From positions 90,026 through 154,025 of the forward strand of contig QKWP01001238.1 in NCBI GenBank assembly GCA_003550325.1: a stretch of DNA of 64,000 nucleotides, written 5' to 3'. The position numbers and the translations under genes are program-made. Positions 10,389 to 23,452 of this stretch are shown piece by piece. This DNA comes from Gigaspora rosea. Lineage: Eukaryota; Glomeromycota; Glomeromycetes; Diversisporales; Gigasporaceae. A model generated the notes under the pieces. That model ran no database searches. It was not told the DNA's origin and worked only from the letters and a program-made list of their open reading frames with translations. Position 1 is the stretch's first letter; every line of letters starts with the position of its first letter.

Positions 10389-12557
10389 TCAAATAAAGAA
10401 CATGGAATTTTGTAGCACATCTTTAACGTCTGAAATTGAAGATATACTCGCTCCGCTCACTTCTGAACTATCTTCTTCCCACCTAAGATAGTGTCTTGCG
10501 CGATTGGCAATTAAATGCGCGTAATACACAGGTGGTACAAGTGATATTGATAACGTGCACCTATAAATTTTTGGTTAGTATAATCTAAATTTTTGCAATA
10601 AAAAGAAAAATTATTATATACAACCTCGCCGAAAGATAACAAAGTCTGTATGTAAGTGTTTGTATTTCATCAGCCGAGAAATTATGTTCGTCGTACAAAA
10701 TATTATAATGGATAGGACGAGCTGTTCCTTGTAAACAGTAATGAGATTGTAAAACTAAAAAAAAAAAAATTATATATATATGATAATTGTTATAACTGAG
10801 TTAATCAAGCATAGAAAGACAAATTATTATAAAATTATTCACAGAAATCGAATTCATGAGGAACAACTATTGAAGTATCGACAACTGTGCCAGGGATGCA
10901 GTTTCCAAGTTTGTCACCATCACGAGAATTCTCGGGCATGAACCTAATAATAGAGAATAATACAGTTCATTGTCAATAAAATGATAAATAATAGTTTTTT
11001 TTTTCCTGTTTTTACCGTGTATGATGTCTTTTCTGTACAATGATAAACGTAAGGGTAGGTTCCGATCCAGGTTTGTAGCAACGTGATATCACTGTTTTTA
11101 TTGCTTTCACTTCAATATTTAGCACGTGTTGAAATTGACCTTCTGACACTCCGTCACGATAAAAGAGTATACGATTTGGAAGAGATTTATTTCTTTCCCA
11201 AAAGGTACGAAACAAATCGTTTACCATATCTTCAAGACTTTCTATGGTTTCATTGCGGGGTACTTTATTAACGCTATAACGCCCAGAATATACAACAGCG
11301 TCTATATCCATGGACGCACAAACAGCGGCTACACTGGGTTTACGTTCCCCTCTGCCAGGATGGAACACATCTGCTCCAAATATCATTGTCTAATAACCAA
11401 ATTAATATCAATTTAATATTAAAAAAAAAAAAAAGATTTAATTTGTAAATGAAGAAAAATATTATTACCGGAACTTGAGAGACAAAATTTAGTTGTCCTC
11501 TGGACAATAAACTGTTTTTCCCTCCTAACTTCACATTTACTTTAAGGGATATATTTGCACAAACTTGATCAAGCCCTCCCCGCTTTGTGACAAGTTTTGC
11601 CAAGAGAACTTGTGTGGGTACGCCTAAGATGGTATCACCTATGCGTTTTATCTCACCATATAAAGGACCAGTCTGTTCCATTATACAGAAAACTAGTTGC
11701 GGAGGCAATGCTTTATTGATTTGGGCATCCAAGCAAGCCTGATATAAAGCCTATAAAAAAAAAAAAAAAAAAGATAACAATATATACATATAAATATATA
11801 TATATATACATATATAAACCTGATCAACATATAAAAAAAAAGTTTATATAAATCCAAAGATTTTACTTGTTGAACGTTCCCTATGGGATTAGTAAATGTT
11901 ATCTTCGGTTTGTTTGATACGTTCTATGATCCGCGAGTAAGTATAATAATAAATAGCATATTTTTTCAAATCAATTAATTTTGATGTGAAATAGTCGTAC
12001 CAGGCCCTTTTGACTAGCAGTTTCTCGAAATTGTCGCATAAACTGGTCTATGCTTTGTTCTGGCACTCTTGAACCAAAGACTAATACCGACCAATTTTCA
12101 AGACTTTTTCCCTGAAAACATTACATAGACAGATCAATTAAATATTAACAGAAAAATAAATAATTTAATTTATAATAATACCTGAACAACAATTTTATTT
12201 ACAAGGTTCCATCTACCATCTTTTGGAACATGTGTTTGATTTACACTTTTAGAATTGAACTCGACTGTTGGTGGAGCGAGCACGCGGCCTTAATTACATA
12301 ATATTTGTTAAAAAAACATAGATGTATATATGTATGTCGCAAGTAAATAATATTAACATTATTACCATCAATTGTCATATTTTCTATATCAACTTCCATG
12401 CCAATAGAATTTATATGCGGACCTCTGCTGTGTTTAAAGATTTCCTGAACTGCTTTTGAGATACGTTTGAACCTCTCTGCGGGTCTAACACAAGTATGCT
12501 TAATCATATCTGCATGAGCAATATCAGCTAATTGGCCATCGAATCGTTGACCTAGTT

Positions 12558-12593
<36 letters not shown>

Positions 12594-14203
12594 AATATTT
12601 AATTTTCTAAAAGAAGAAACTTTTGATATAAAAAGCCAATATTTTTACCAGGTAAAATGTCGCACACTTCGAGTGGTAAATATACATCGTTTCTTACCAA
12701 AAGGCATGGTAAATTTTCAAAACTTAACCGACGATTATATGTCTTAAAGAAATATTCAGCGACAGAAACCCTCACTTCATTTATTTTGAAATATAGTCGA
12801 TCAGCTGGTTCAGTTGATAATTTTCGAACCAGGTAAACGGGCCTACGTTGACCACGATGAATAGTACGTATTTTTAGACGCCTTACGAACTATTAATTTG
12901 GTATAAAATTTATCATTTTTTTAAAAAGTTTTTTAGTCAATAATATGAATATAATAATAGATAATAACAAACTTTCGATAATATTGTCCAGTCACGTGAT
13001 GACAGCCCTTGTCGGAATTCGTCTGCATTACGTTTATTGAGTAACTTTGCGGCCACTTCCAAAAAGGGGCCCCCTAAATAAAATACGCTTGCGCAAATAT
13101 CTACATTTATTGCCAAGGTATCTGTGACGAAAAATTAACAAAAATTACTTAAAATCTTGGACGTGACAACATATTACAAGATTAAACGTTAATATTTACT
13201 CCATGCAGGACGTAATGACTGATAAAATCCTCGTCTTAATTCAAGTGCACCAGGAAGAATTATCGGGTTTAATTCAAGATCAGAATGAGCGATTTGCCTT
13301 GGATGTGGAAAAATACTTTTTCCAATGGCAGGGTAATTCCGGCGAACGGTAAAATTTATAAACGCGTTTAACGCCATGATACATTTAATAACTTCACCGA
13401 TGGAAGCACTTCTTCCCGTAACATATTTTTGGAGTTCATCGAATGAAAGGTTTTGAACAAAACGAATTACTACTTTATAAGTTCCATTACGAACTCTAAT
13501 ATTATCACTTTGCGATACGTGTATCTAGTCGCGAAAGGAGCAAATTTAGAGGCAATAATTTTTTGAGCACAAAAAAAAATGTTTAATAATCCAAAATTTT
13601 ATTCGAAAATCAACCGTTTACCTCAAAATGGCTTCCTCCTTTCTCTTTCTCGAGATTTAAAGGAGATACCGAATAAATTGAGGTATTACCATCAAAAACG
13701 GCGTTAAATCCATTTTGAAGAGCTAGTTTATCGTAAACAAATGCGATTGTATCTTTATTTGCTTTAGGAGCAATATCGAAACTATAATGGTTTATGGAAG
13801 CATCCGGAAACTACAATGTTCCCGAGTATGATTCACGTCACATATTTGTATCAAACAAATCGTGATGAACAAAAAAAAAAAAAAAAACAAAAAAGAAAAT
13901 AATCACCCTTGTTATCCTATAATAATTACATTTATGTTGGATAGTTGTCCCGAGCGTGCCTATACCTGGCCTCTTGGCTATATTAAGCTCTGTGTCTTTT
14001 GTATATTGCTCAGCTTCCACTGTAAACGCGTTCGTAGCAGAAGGAATTGTTAATCAATTTCAAGAAAACTTTAAATCATGAAATAATTAATTAAACATTA
14101 CTTTTCTAAGCATTAAAACAATGGATAAGAATGATATATTGGTCACATTTTTATATATGATTAGAAATCAAAAGTACCCACGTGGTGGAAATCCGTGCAA
14201 CAT
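10389..14203 (-). CDS. AGO: Argonaute (N-PAZ-MID-PIWI), slicer tetrad intact
   Basis: A small-RNA-guided silencing effector of about 852 residues. Exons in transcription order: 14203-14182, 14019-13907, 13810-13622, 13524-13200, 13121-12973, 12889-12649, 12551-12366, 12288-12182, 12111-12001, 11923-11867, 11750-11469, 11389-11016, 10943-10843, 10754-10625, 10560-10389 (TGA 10391-10389). All are GT-AG with compatible phases. The N domain contains [11 protein letters not shown] (about 265-385) contains [13 protein letters not shown] and LPLEVC. MID keeps the five guide-phosphate residues: Tyr and Lys of [11 protein letters not shown], Gln of PTQV, and two Lys of [14 protein letters not shown] residues are D601 (GADVFHP), E641 (NETIESL), D673 (YRDGVSEGQ) and H811 (YYAHL); spacings 40, 32 and 138 equal those of human AGO2 (D597, E637, D669, H807). 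It therefore looks able to cleave targets. DVFHP replaces the usual DVTHP. The first exon (ATG 14203, GTGGGT donor) is my least certain choice. Confidence 0.97.
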
Positions 14204-15193
14204 ATTTTAAAAACGTAGTTCAATCATCATCCAAAGAATAATTTCCTGACAATGTTTGTAATCTCTTTAAATTTGATTTGCCCCCTTTATTGGTTTTATT
14301 GGTCTAGCATTAAAAAATTTTAAGCCACTATCTGGGGCATGTTTGCTGCATACGTACTACGTACGTATTTACCCGATACGTCAATAGTTCTGTAGTTAAG
14401 TAGACTAAATTCACACAATTTATCACATCTCGTCCAATACAACAGGTTTTTGGCTAGTTATTATATTTAATACTCATAATATTATGCAACTAGCCTTGAT
14501 ACCGTTAAATTTAATAACAGTATAAGATGGATAATGAACATATCAATTCGAAATGATTTTTGGATTCTCAAAAGCGAAAGAAATTTTCTCTACATGTGAC
14601 CTTTATTAAACCAGATCGAGGATCAAATTCAATATTTTTGCCTATAAATCACCTTTTATGTTCTAACAAAATGATCCTTCCCTCGTAAATTTTCAACGTT
14701 AATTAAGAACACAAACACGTGTTATAGAGTATATAGATTAGATAACAAGGAACGATAACGGTAAAATCAACTGATCGAAAAAAGGCTTGGGATTCCTAAC
14801 ATATTATAAAGAATGTTACCATAACCATTTTGGTATTCATCATTCTGAGAACTGGGTCGATCATGACTTCTATTATCAGAAATAAACTTCAGGGACAGCC
14901 GTCACTAAAAATAGAACAATATTACACAATTCATTAAAGTCATAATTTATATAAGATCAAACGATTAAATACTGTATATATTTATTTTTTCCATCTGTTG
15001 TATATTATTTATATATATGTATAATATACTAAGCTCGTAATTTTGTAATATCGTTTATTGGTATTATTTAAAAAAAGGTTTATTTTACGTATATTGTATT
15101 GAAAACCTCTACGTATAAATTTTACTGAGATTAGATGCTTTAGTTTTTTTAATTATAATATATGGTTGAAAATTTTTAATTAATATAGTATAT
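14204..15193. other. Upstream region of the Argonaute gene
   Basis: An in-frame TAA lies just before the proposed ATG at 14203. The next kilobase holds no repeat or open frame I can support, so the promoter presumably lies here, but no clear TATA element can be assigned. Confidence 0.4.
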
Positions 15194-15317
15194 ATGAGCC
15201 GTCAAAGGAAAATCAGCCATCGGGTTTTCAATTATATTCGTACCGATCTAATTGATCAGGATAATGTCCGGTGAAATATAATTGAAGTCCGATGACAGCT
15301 TTCCCTTGACGGTACTC
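15194..15317. repeat. 124-bp hairpin, probable MITE
   Basis: GAGCCGTCAAAGG at the left pairs with CCCTTGACGGTACTC at the right. Inner arms CAATTATATT and AATATAATTG also pair. No clear target duplication. Confidence 0.65.
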
Positions 15318-18300
15318 ACACATTATATTTACTATAGAATATATCAGGCCTGCCGAAAAATCAATTAAAATTAATTTTTACTATATGTCATATCATAAAA
15401 TTAATTGAATCCAATTAATGATGAAATAATTACAATTAATTGCAATTTTCTTTCACTGGGTGTAACTTCGATTTTTTAAACAAGCAAAAATCAAAAATCA
15501 ATCTAATAGTGAATATATATGTTATTAATCTAATTACGTAAAATTACAATTAATTGACCAATTGTGGCTGCACCACCAATCCATTAATTGGGCTTGATTT
15601 ATTGGAATATATACTGTATTTACAATACATATATTATGTATTTAATATTCGTCATAGGAAGGTATTTATCTGTTATATGATTTATGTTGATCAAAATGTG
15701 CTTATCGGCCAATCAAATCAAATGAATTTATAAAGAAGTGAAATTTATAAATAACGAAATCTTCTAAGTGAATTTCTTGGTGTTACTGATTATTTTTTTT
15801 TTTGATTATTTTTCCACATTGAATATAAACGTTCTTTCAAAACTAGCGTACGTAATGACTTTTACAATAATTTTTTGGTACTTAATGAAATGTTACATTC
15901 TCAAAAGTACTTTAAACTGCTTACTCGGGTAATTGATTTGCATCAGCCAATCAGACGAATATTCTTCTATGAAATAGACCGACCGGTCAATAGACAAACT
16001 TGAATTAACCAATTTGACTAGTCGAAAGGTTTAGTATTGGTCAAATTGGTCAAACAATATACAGTATATATATCTATAATATAATAGTTCAAATTTCTAC
16101 TTGGGTTCTTTTAACAAAAAAAATAATTTATGCCAAATTTTAGTATAAACTATTCTCTCTAACTCTATTCTAACAAATTATTCGTGTTATACTGTATACT
16201 GGTATAAAAGTGGTATAAATTAAAAAAAAAAAAATTTATTTTGATATATATAAAAAATAAAATCTTTTGTTTATATCTAGTAAATAATTTATACAAGTTA
16301 TATACTATATAAAAAAAACAATTATACAAAAAATTTAATTTGTATAAAAATATATAAAATACTTATATAAACTATAGTATACAGTTAATAAAGATAAAAG
16401 CAAGGTCTCACCTTAACATTTAAAAAAACTATAGTATACAGTTAAACCTCCCAAAACCGAAACTGTCAACTCTAATAATTTACTAAGCCTGCTTTTGTTA
16501 TATAAATTCAATAATTTCAAATCTAATAATCTCTCAATACTAATACAAAACCTGTTTACTATGCATACTAGGTTGAAAGGGTTTAGCTATATATAAAAAT
16601 CAAACTTGGATTATAGTAATTTATATTATTTATTATATAACTTAAATCTATTAAAATAGTTAAAACTTATATAGTATATGCAGCCTTAAACCAATATCAT
16701 ATGATCAAGAGTAATAAAAATTTTAAAAATTTTTTATTATATAATAAAAATTTTTTAAAAAATTTATATTAGTAATCAAAATTTTAAAATTCTATATATT
16801 AGATATTTTGGCTAATAACTTTGATTTAGTAAAATACAAAAAAAAATTTTTTTGTAATAATATAAACATTTTTTAAATATTTTAATAACTATGTAAAATT
16901 TTAAAAAAATTTTTTATATTTTATAAAATTAAAAAAAAACAGTTATATTTACCAATATAGTAGTTTTGATTATATTCTTTAATAGCATATGCTTCTTTTT
17001 TATATATCTATAAACTTGATAATAAGAAATTTTATCTTTATATAATTTTTTTATAAATAATTATAAATGCAAAACCATGTATTAAACTATAATCTAGATA
17101 GTTAAAATAAAAGAATGCCTATTTTTACTATAATATTTTGCTATTTCTACTATAATTATACAAAATTTTTTATTTTTAGTATTTAATATAAGAATTTAAA
17201 AAATTAGAGCACTTATACTATGGTACACTTCTTAGTTACATGATCAAATATTATTATTATAGTATTACTATATTACAAATTTAATAAATTACATAATGTA
17301 CAAGGATTTATATAGAATAAGAAGTTTAATATATTATGTTTGCAAAATACATTTTAATTTATCACAAAGTACAACTCTTAAATCTAATTATTCTAACTAC
17401 TATATTTCAATTATTTTAATACTAAAGCTGAAGCATACAAATATTAGCCAAAAATCTAGCATAGTATGCCAATAATGACAACAATAATATTATACTAATA
17501 TTGAGTTACAACAACTTTAATAACAATATCAATATCTATTTACAATATTTAAAAAAAAGTGCTAGTAACATATTTACAAACCAAACAAAAAAACAATATA
17601 CAAATAAAAGATACTTCTTAGAATTTTCAAAAAAGCTAAAAGAAGTCTTTATAATATCTAAAAACTTTTCTATTTCTAATCATGTTCCCAAATAATACTA
17701 ATAGAGGCTATATTGGCTTTAATATAAAATTTTTACAAATTTTATTCAAAATCTGCAATATTAATTAGTCAAACCTTATTTTGACCAATTAGAGTTACAG
17801 AAAAGTAGATAATATAGCAATATAATCTTTATTTGCATTGTTTAAAATTCTTTCTAATCTACCACAGGTAAAATTATTCTAAACTAACTTTAACTCTAAA
17901 TAAAAAAAAAAAAGTATTAAAAACCAGATTAAGAATAACAAACAAATGGATTTATACTTCTTAGATTCTAAGAGGTACAAGATATAGATGAGATTTTTTA
18001 GATTATATACATTTTAATCTTTCAAACCAATTTTGAGCTTGGGTCAAAATATTGGATACACAACTACATATTGGTTAATAATATTGTACTCCTATTGATT
18101 GTTATTGTTAGTAATTAATATATAACAAAAATTTGTTAAATTTTTTAAACTTTACTAGTAATTTCTTCAATAACTACTAATCCAAATCTGTTCAAATCCT
18201 CTCCAAAAGATCAGCAGTATTTACTTCTTTCAAATTGGGTATGCATTCCCAGACTGGAACCGGTACTATCACAAATAAGTTTGGTTATCAAATAAACAAT

Positions 18301-18832
18301 GAATAACGTGTTATAGAATCTTGAAGGGCATATGAAGAATTTCTTACCTGAATGCATGATTCGAGACGTAGTTCTTTTGTTTATTTTACATATAATACTT
18401 TGGTATATATGATCTATGCAGTATTATATAATTTTTACAGTTTAGTATAGGTTTAATAACATTTTTATAGTCTATTTTTCTTAGCTGCTTCTTTGGATTT
18501 TTCTTTTATTTTGTTTTTGGATATAAAATTTCAGTTTTTGGGTTATTTTGTTAGGTATATTTGTTTTGTTTCCTTCTTTTACATTAGAGAAGTTTTCATA
18601 GTGCAGATCTGTGACTCTGCTAGCAATCGTTGAAGAAATTTTTTTTTATTTTCTGCGCAGATTTAATTTTCTGCACAAATCTTTAACAATTAACAATTTA
18701 ATAATCTGTGCAGATTGTAAAAAATAAATAATAAAAAAATTACTATATGCTTGTCTAGATATTAAATACTAGCTAATTTTTTATATATTAAAACAATAAA
18801 TTCAAATATTTATATATTTTAACAATTTAATT
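15318..18832. other. Long, extremely AT-rich stretch
   Basis: About 3.5 kb dominated by A/T runs, especially 16080-17350. A 64-codon frame at 17501-17695 is an Asn/Lys-rich composition artefact. I see no gene, tRNA or delimited repeat; TCTGTGCAGAT-type motifs near 18600-18720 recur around 24265. Confidence 0.6.
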
Positions 18833-18925
18833 TATTACAAAAAGCATTAGTTTATTGAAAAATTAAAAAAAAAAAACANTATTACAAAAAGCATTAGTTT
18901 ATTGAAAAATTAAAAAAAAAAAACA
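18833..18925. other. Probable assembly join: single N between two identical 46-bp copies
   Basis: The 46 bases ending at 18878 are repeated exactly from 18880 after one N (18879). A contig overlap that was abutted instead of merged would give this pattern. Confidence 0.85.
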
Positions 18926-18989
18926 CAAAAAAAAATTAAAAAAAAATACAAAAAATACAAAAAATAAATACAAAGTATAATATAAACTG

Positions 18990-19118
18990 ATTTCAACTAT
19001 TATACCATGTGCTATGTCCCAACTATCATGCCAAATTTTATACTAACTATTATACTATGCACTATATTAACTATTATACTACTAACTATTATGCTACATC
19101 CTATACTAACTATCTTAC
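18990..19118 (+). repeat. ACTATYATRCTA minisatellite, left part
   Basis: Degenerate repeats of ACTATTATACTA-like units. They resume at 21372-21470 beyond the TA-flanked element, so the element inserted into a pre-existing minisatellite. Confidence 0.7.
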
Positions 19119-19282
19119 TACAGTCTTCCTCCTCTATAACTGTATAATCATGCAGTTTGTTTTACGCAAATGTGTAATTATACTGTTATAAAAGAGTGTG
19201 GTTATATAGTGTTTACCCTATATAATCACACTTGATGATATAATTTATATTATGTGATTATATAGGAGTAAATAAAAAAATT

Positions 19283-19475
19283 CTTTATTAATTTTATAGA
19301 TTAAAAATATACTACGTAGTTCATCAATTAATAATCACTTAAAATCATCGATTATTTAACAAATAAGGAATGGAATCCAAAATTTGGATTCTATTCCTTA
19401 TTTTTTAAATAGCTTTAAGTGATTATTAATTGATGAACTACGTAATATATTTTTTAATATATAAAATTGTGCTTC
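19283..19475. repeat. Near-perfect hairpin of about 190 bp
   Basis: ACTACGTAGTTCATCAATTA at the left pairs with TAATTGATGAACTACGTA at the right. The centre folds through GGAATCCAAAATTTGGATTC. Probably a separate MITE inside the TA-flanked element. Confidence 0.8.
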
Positions 19476-19496
19476 ACTTCTATAAATTAGTGATCT

Positions 19497-19580
19497 GATC
19501 CGGGTCAGATAATAGTGACCCGACGGGTCAAACATTTGACCCAGATCATGACCCGAGTCAACAGATTACATTACGGTAAT
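19497..19580. repeat. GACCCG motif cluster
   Basis: CCGGGTCA, GTGACCCGACGGGTCA and ATGACCCGAGTCA repeats resemble the subterminal regions of the elements at 29268-38908 and 40866-43321. No partner end is identifiable, so this is an orphan element end. Confidence 0.5.
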
Positions 19581-20171
19581 TTTCTTAAAAATAATCGTAC
19601 TTTTCAGATTGGAAATTCTATAAATACTATAAATTCTGAATATTACCATTGTTTTTACAATGATAACATGCAGGATCCATAGAATTTATAGAATTCGATT
19701 GTTCTCCTAATTTGATAAAGTTGGTGTAACCTATCAGCTATTAAAAACAATGTACTTAAATCATTAAATAAAACATCTTTTAATTAACAGATTAAAAATA
19801 TTAGATACATACGTGAATTAGTGTAATTATCAATTAAAAGATCGCATATACCAGAATAAATTAAACAATCATTAAAAATTTCATCACTTAAAAGTCAGAT
19901 ATATTATAACAAGCTATTTACATGAATTAGTTGACTTAAAAAGGTTTTTGAAGTTGAGATGTTTACTCTATTCATGATATTTTATTTTTTTGTTAGCTAT
20001 AAAAATAAATCAATAAGCATTCTAATAAATGTTAGTAAGTTAAGTTCATTAAATACGCACTTAAAACATCGTCATATAAAATCAAAAAATCCCACTTTCT
20101 AGAGCCTAAAAAAATTAAAAAGTAATTAAAAGCTTTATCGTTTTAATTAAGAATCAAGTAAATATAATTAT

Positions 20172-20363
20172 TCACCACAGTTTTGGCAATTCTGCAGATA
20201 AAGAATTAATTGACTCAGAAAGGTTTTTAAAATTAAGCAGTTTATTTGTAAGTTTATCTTTAGAATAATTTGACAATTCAGTTAATAAGGTCGGAATAAT
20301 TTCATCCGCAGATTTGAATGCTTTTAATATTGTTAATTCATTTTTGTTATATAACATTATCAT
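20172..20363 (-). CDS. Short hypothetical open frame
   Basis: 63 codons from ATG to TGA, Leu/Ser/Lys-rich with an amphipathic pattern (ELTILKAF...SADEIIPTL) and no known motif. About 250 bp further along the same strand (19935-19970) a diverged copy of its FKNL/SxNS stretch occurs, suggesting a duplicated and decayed coding segment. It lies inside a transposon. Function unknown; it may not be expressed. Confidence 0.2.
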   Translation of the reverse strand: MIMLYNKNELTILKAFKSADEIIPTLLTELSNYSKDKLTNKLLNFKNLSESINSLSAELPKLW

Positions 20364-20556
20364 TATATCTCCTTAAAGAATACAATGAAATTTGAATATC
20401 CAGCGCCATTTGGGCTGGAATGCATCCAACAATTTATTGCATGCGGACAGTTCTTTTTGTTGTTATGATCACAAGTATAACATGAAAGGTATAATTCCGG
20501 AGTTTATATTCTGACAATCAAGGTTGCTTTTGCAAGCATCAGTTTTTTTACTTACT

Positions 20557-20685
20557 ACGTAAAAACTGGTACAATATCAAGAAATAGTAAGTAATTAGTA
20601 CGTAAAAACTGGTACAATATCAAAAAATAATAAGTAATTAGTACGTAAAAACTGGTACCATATAAAGAAATAATAAGTAATTAGT
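20557..20685 (+). repeat. Three tandem copies of a 43-bp unit
   Basis: Units beginning ACGTAAAAACTGGTAC at 20557, 20600 and 20643, differing at a few positions. Confidence 0.9.
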
Positions 20686-21367
20686 GTCCATAAGTTACCG
20701 CAGAATTAAATAAATCGTTAGTATCAAAAGTCATCAAATATTTATCGATTTATCATTGACAATTTTTTCTATCGCCCTAGAATTTTGAAATCAATTGTAA
20801 TAACGGTATGATATTAAAAATAAAGTTGACCAGCTTAAAAAAACCCCGAACAAACTAAGGCAGTGAAAAAAACATAATTAAAAAAAAGATCTATAAAATA
20901 TTATAATTTATTCAAAAATAATTTTACATTTTTGGATCATTAAAAATAAATCAACTTTATAATAAATTTTAAAGGCTTCAATATTATATTTTTGAGTTTC
21001 GGATTATAGGTTTGGGTTTAGGATTATAGTTTCAGGGTTTTGGGTTTCAGAGTTTCGATTTTTTTAAAAAAATTCCGAAACTAGTTTTGGATTAGAACCC
21101 TTTCGAAACTAGTTTCGGGTAGGTTTTGTTTCGACGCTATGTTGGTACACACATTCTTTATTTATTATCTGTTTTAAATGTGATTATATGGAAGGAAAAT
21201 ATATATGTATATATTTTTTATTTATTACATATAATGTGATAGTAATTATAAGCTAATTGTGATTATATAAAGGTATTTTTATATAAAAACAAACGGGGTT
21301 AAAAATTTGTGTGACAATATAGGAGTTGTGATTATATAGGAGGTGATTATAGAGGAGGAAGACTGTA

Positions 21368-21776
21368 TATCCTGAACTATTATGCTATGTTTATCATACT
21401 ATGTACATTCTACTATCATACTATATTCATTCTACTATCATGCTATGTTCTATAATAACAATTGTACTACATTTGTTCTAAAGAAAAAAAGAACGTTAAT
21501 ACTATATTAAAAAAAACTATTGTAAACCAGATGATAACCGTTCGCTCTAACTTTTGTGCTATGTTTTGTACTATGTTTGTTTCATTCTAAAGAAAAAAAA
21601 TGGTAGTACTATAATAAAAAAAAGAATACTATTGTATACAAGCCTAATATTCATCCTTTTCAACTCCAATTCCATAACAATAACAATATTTAACACTATT
21701 TTTTCTACTTGTGTTTTCTATCTCTGCAGAATTTTGATACCTACTTTATCGGTTTAACTATCACGTTTCGTTCTAT
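21368..21776. other. Minisatellite remainder and unassigned sequence
   Basis: ACTATYATGCTATG units continue to about 21470. A segment around 21600-21700 (ATACTATTGTATAC, TTTTCAACTCCAATT, ACAATAACAATAT) is repeated in diverged form at 23860-23940, on the far side of the hAT element. The hAT element therefore landed between two copies of an older repeat. Confidence 0.55.
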
Positions 21777-22113
21777 ACTATATTTAGAGCTTACGGATCT
21801 TTATTCGAATAATATTCGAATAACTTAGGGTTAGCAAATATCTAGTCGAATATTCGCCGAATGACTAATATTCGCCGAATATTCGAATAATCGAATAATT
21901 ATAATTATTTGAATACATATAATTATTCGAATAATTATAATTATTCGAATATATATAGTTATTCGAATAATTAATATATGATTTATTCAACAATAAATTT
22001 AAAATTGCGCATTGTATACCGGCCGCACGGCTTTTTTTTTTTATAGTAAAAAATTTTTTTTATATTAGTCTTTTTTTATCATTAAAAATGGATTTAAAAA
22101 GACTAATTAAAGC

Positions 22114-22522
22114 TTATTGTGGATCCTCGATCTAAATTTATTATTAATTTTTTTATTATATAATAATTAAATATAGTCAAATTAAAAAAAAAACTTACAT
22201 AACCCGTTTGATTATCTTTCGTAATCCCATGTTCATTATATAAATGGTATATCATATTACTCGTAGTGCCATGAAATTTGTACTTCACGCTCTTTTCTTT
22301 TCTCCTACATATCTTGCATTCAGCATGAATTTTATCTTGCAAAACTTCGAAGTGATGCCATACATGACTTCCGTTTTCACTGTTTGAACTCTCAGCATTA
22401 ACGTGAGTTTCTTGCTCTTGATCGTTAGCGTTGTTATCTTCTATACGCACACGTTTTCGAGAATTATTGTCATTGCTTTTACCTTTGCTTTTGTCTTTGC
22501 TTTTATTACTTGTACGTGCCAT
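22114..22522 (-). CDS. BED-type zinc-finger protein, solo (hAT-derived)
   Basis: Exon 1 is 22522-22199 and ends at a canonical GTAAGT donor; a TTTAG acceptor gives exon 2 at 22131-22114 (ATC to TAA). The product has 113 residues. Residues about 1-50 are Lys/Asn/Ser-rich with a basic NSRKRVR segment that could act as a nuclear signal. Residues about 54-100 form a BED finger: VWHHFE, then CKIC, then HLYNEH (C-x2-C ... H-x4-H). BED fingers bind DNA at the N terminus of hAT transposases; here the catalytic part is absent. It could be a remnant, or a DNA-binding protein competing for the TATTCGAATA sites. The splice model is strong; whether it is expressed is unknown. Confidence 0.7.
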
Positions 22523-23292
22523 TTTTTTTTTTTAAAAAAAAAAAAAAAGCTTACGATGAACCTTCTAAAAATAATCGAATTTTGATTTTTTTTTTTTTTT
22601 TATTTTAAGTATACTAAATTGCTCTATATTATAGACACATGCTATTTCAAGTACCCAATTATACAGTATAAAGTGATTTTTTTTGAATTATTTAGCGTCT
22701 AAGTGTGCTAAATTACTAATATAAGATTGCACATATTCTACTTAAAGTTTTTGTCCCATGTAAAGCACCTTAGATTGTTATTTTCTATTTAAATTACCAC
22801 ATGTAAAAAAAATTTTAATGTTAAAGCTTGATGAAGACCTGACGAAGGCTTGATGAAGACTTGATGAAAAGCCTATTTAGGAATTATTGCTAATGCCAAT
22901 GTATGATTCAGATTATTAAGCATTACTGCTATCTGATTATTGTTACAATTAATATTGTCTTGGATTATTGAATATCGATCTTGATAAATTCAATCTGAAT
23001 GGCATGTGCTGATGGGTCTTACCCCACGAACACACAACATAGTTAAGATTTCTTTTTTTAATTTTTTTTTTTTTTTAGCCAATATTAACAACACCTTTAT
23101 TACTTCCACATGCATATTTTTTTTACGGTTTTTTACATGGTTTGTATTATTTATTTGGAAAGAGAATCTAATTTTATGTATGAGCGCTAACTTTTTTATA
23201 TAATTTTATTATTAAAGTTCAAATCGATAAAACTAACGACATATTTATGCAAACTAAATAAACGATGCATATTTAATTGTTATACAAATTAT

Positions 23293-23452
23293 TGTTACTA
23301 ATATCAATGGGCACGTACTGTACATAAAAATTTTGCATTAGACATTAATGCTAATACTATTAGCTTATTTTACGGTTACTAATATCAATGGGCACGTACT
23401 GTACATAAAAATTTTGCATTAGACATTAATGCTAATACTATTAGCTTAGTAA
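23293..23452 (+). repeat. Direct tandem duplication, about 83-bp unit
   Basis: The unit containing GGGCACGTACTGTACATAAA and GCATTAGACATTAATGC occurs twice with essentially no differences, so the duplication is recent or was homogenised. Confidence 0.9.

Larger units (their letters stand above)
19121..21365. mobile_element. TA-flanked element with CAGTCTTCCTCC ends
   Basis: Left CAGTCTTCCTCCTCTATAA and right TTATAGAGGAGGAAGACTG are perfect inverted ends of 19 bp, each bordered by TA. Subterminal GTGATTATATAGG-type motifs repeat at both sides. This is typical of Tc1/mariner or pogo-like elements, but no DDE transposase is readable. It contains a large palindrome, a GACCCG motif cluster, a 43-bp tandem repeat and a short minus-strand open frame. 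Confidence 0.85.

Noticed and set aside
11083..11271. Plus-strand open frame across the PIWI exon
   Set aside because: It is the antisense shadow of the Argonaute exon; the minus strand carries clear PIWI motifs.
20557..20685. CRISPR-like array of 43-bp units
   Set aside because: The repeats are contiguous without unique spacers and the DNA is eukaryotic; it is a simple tandem repeat.
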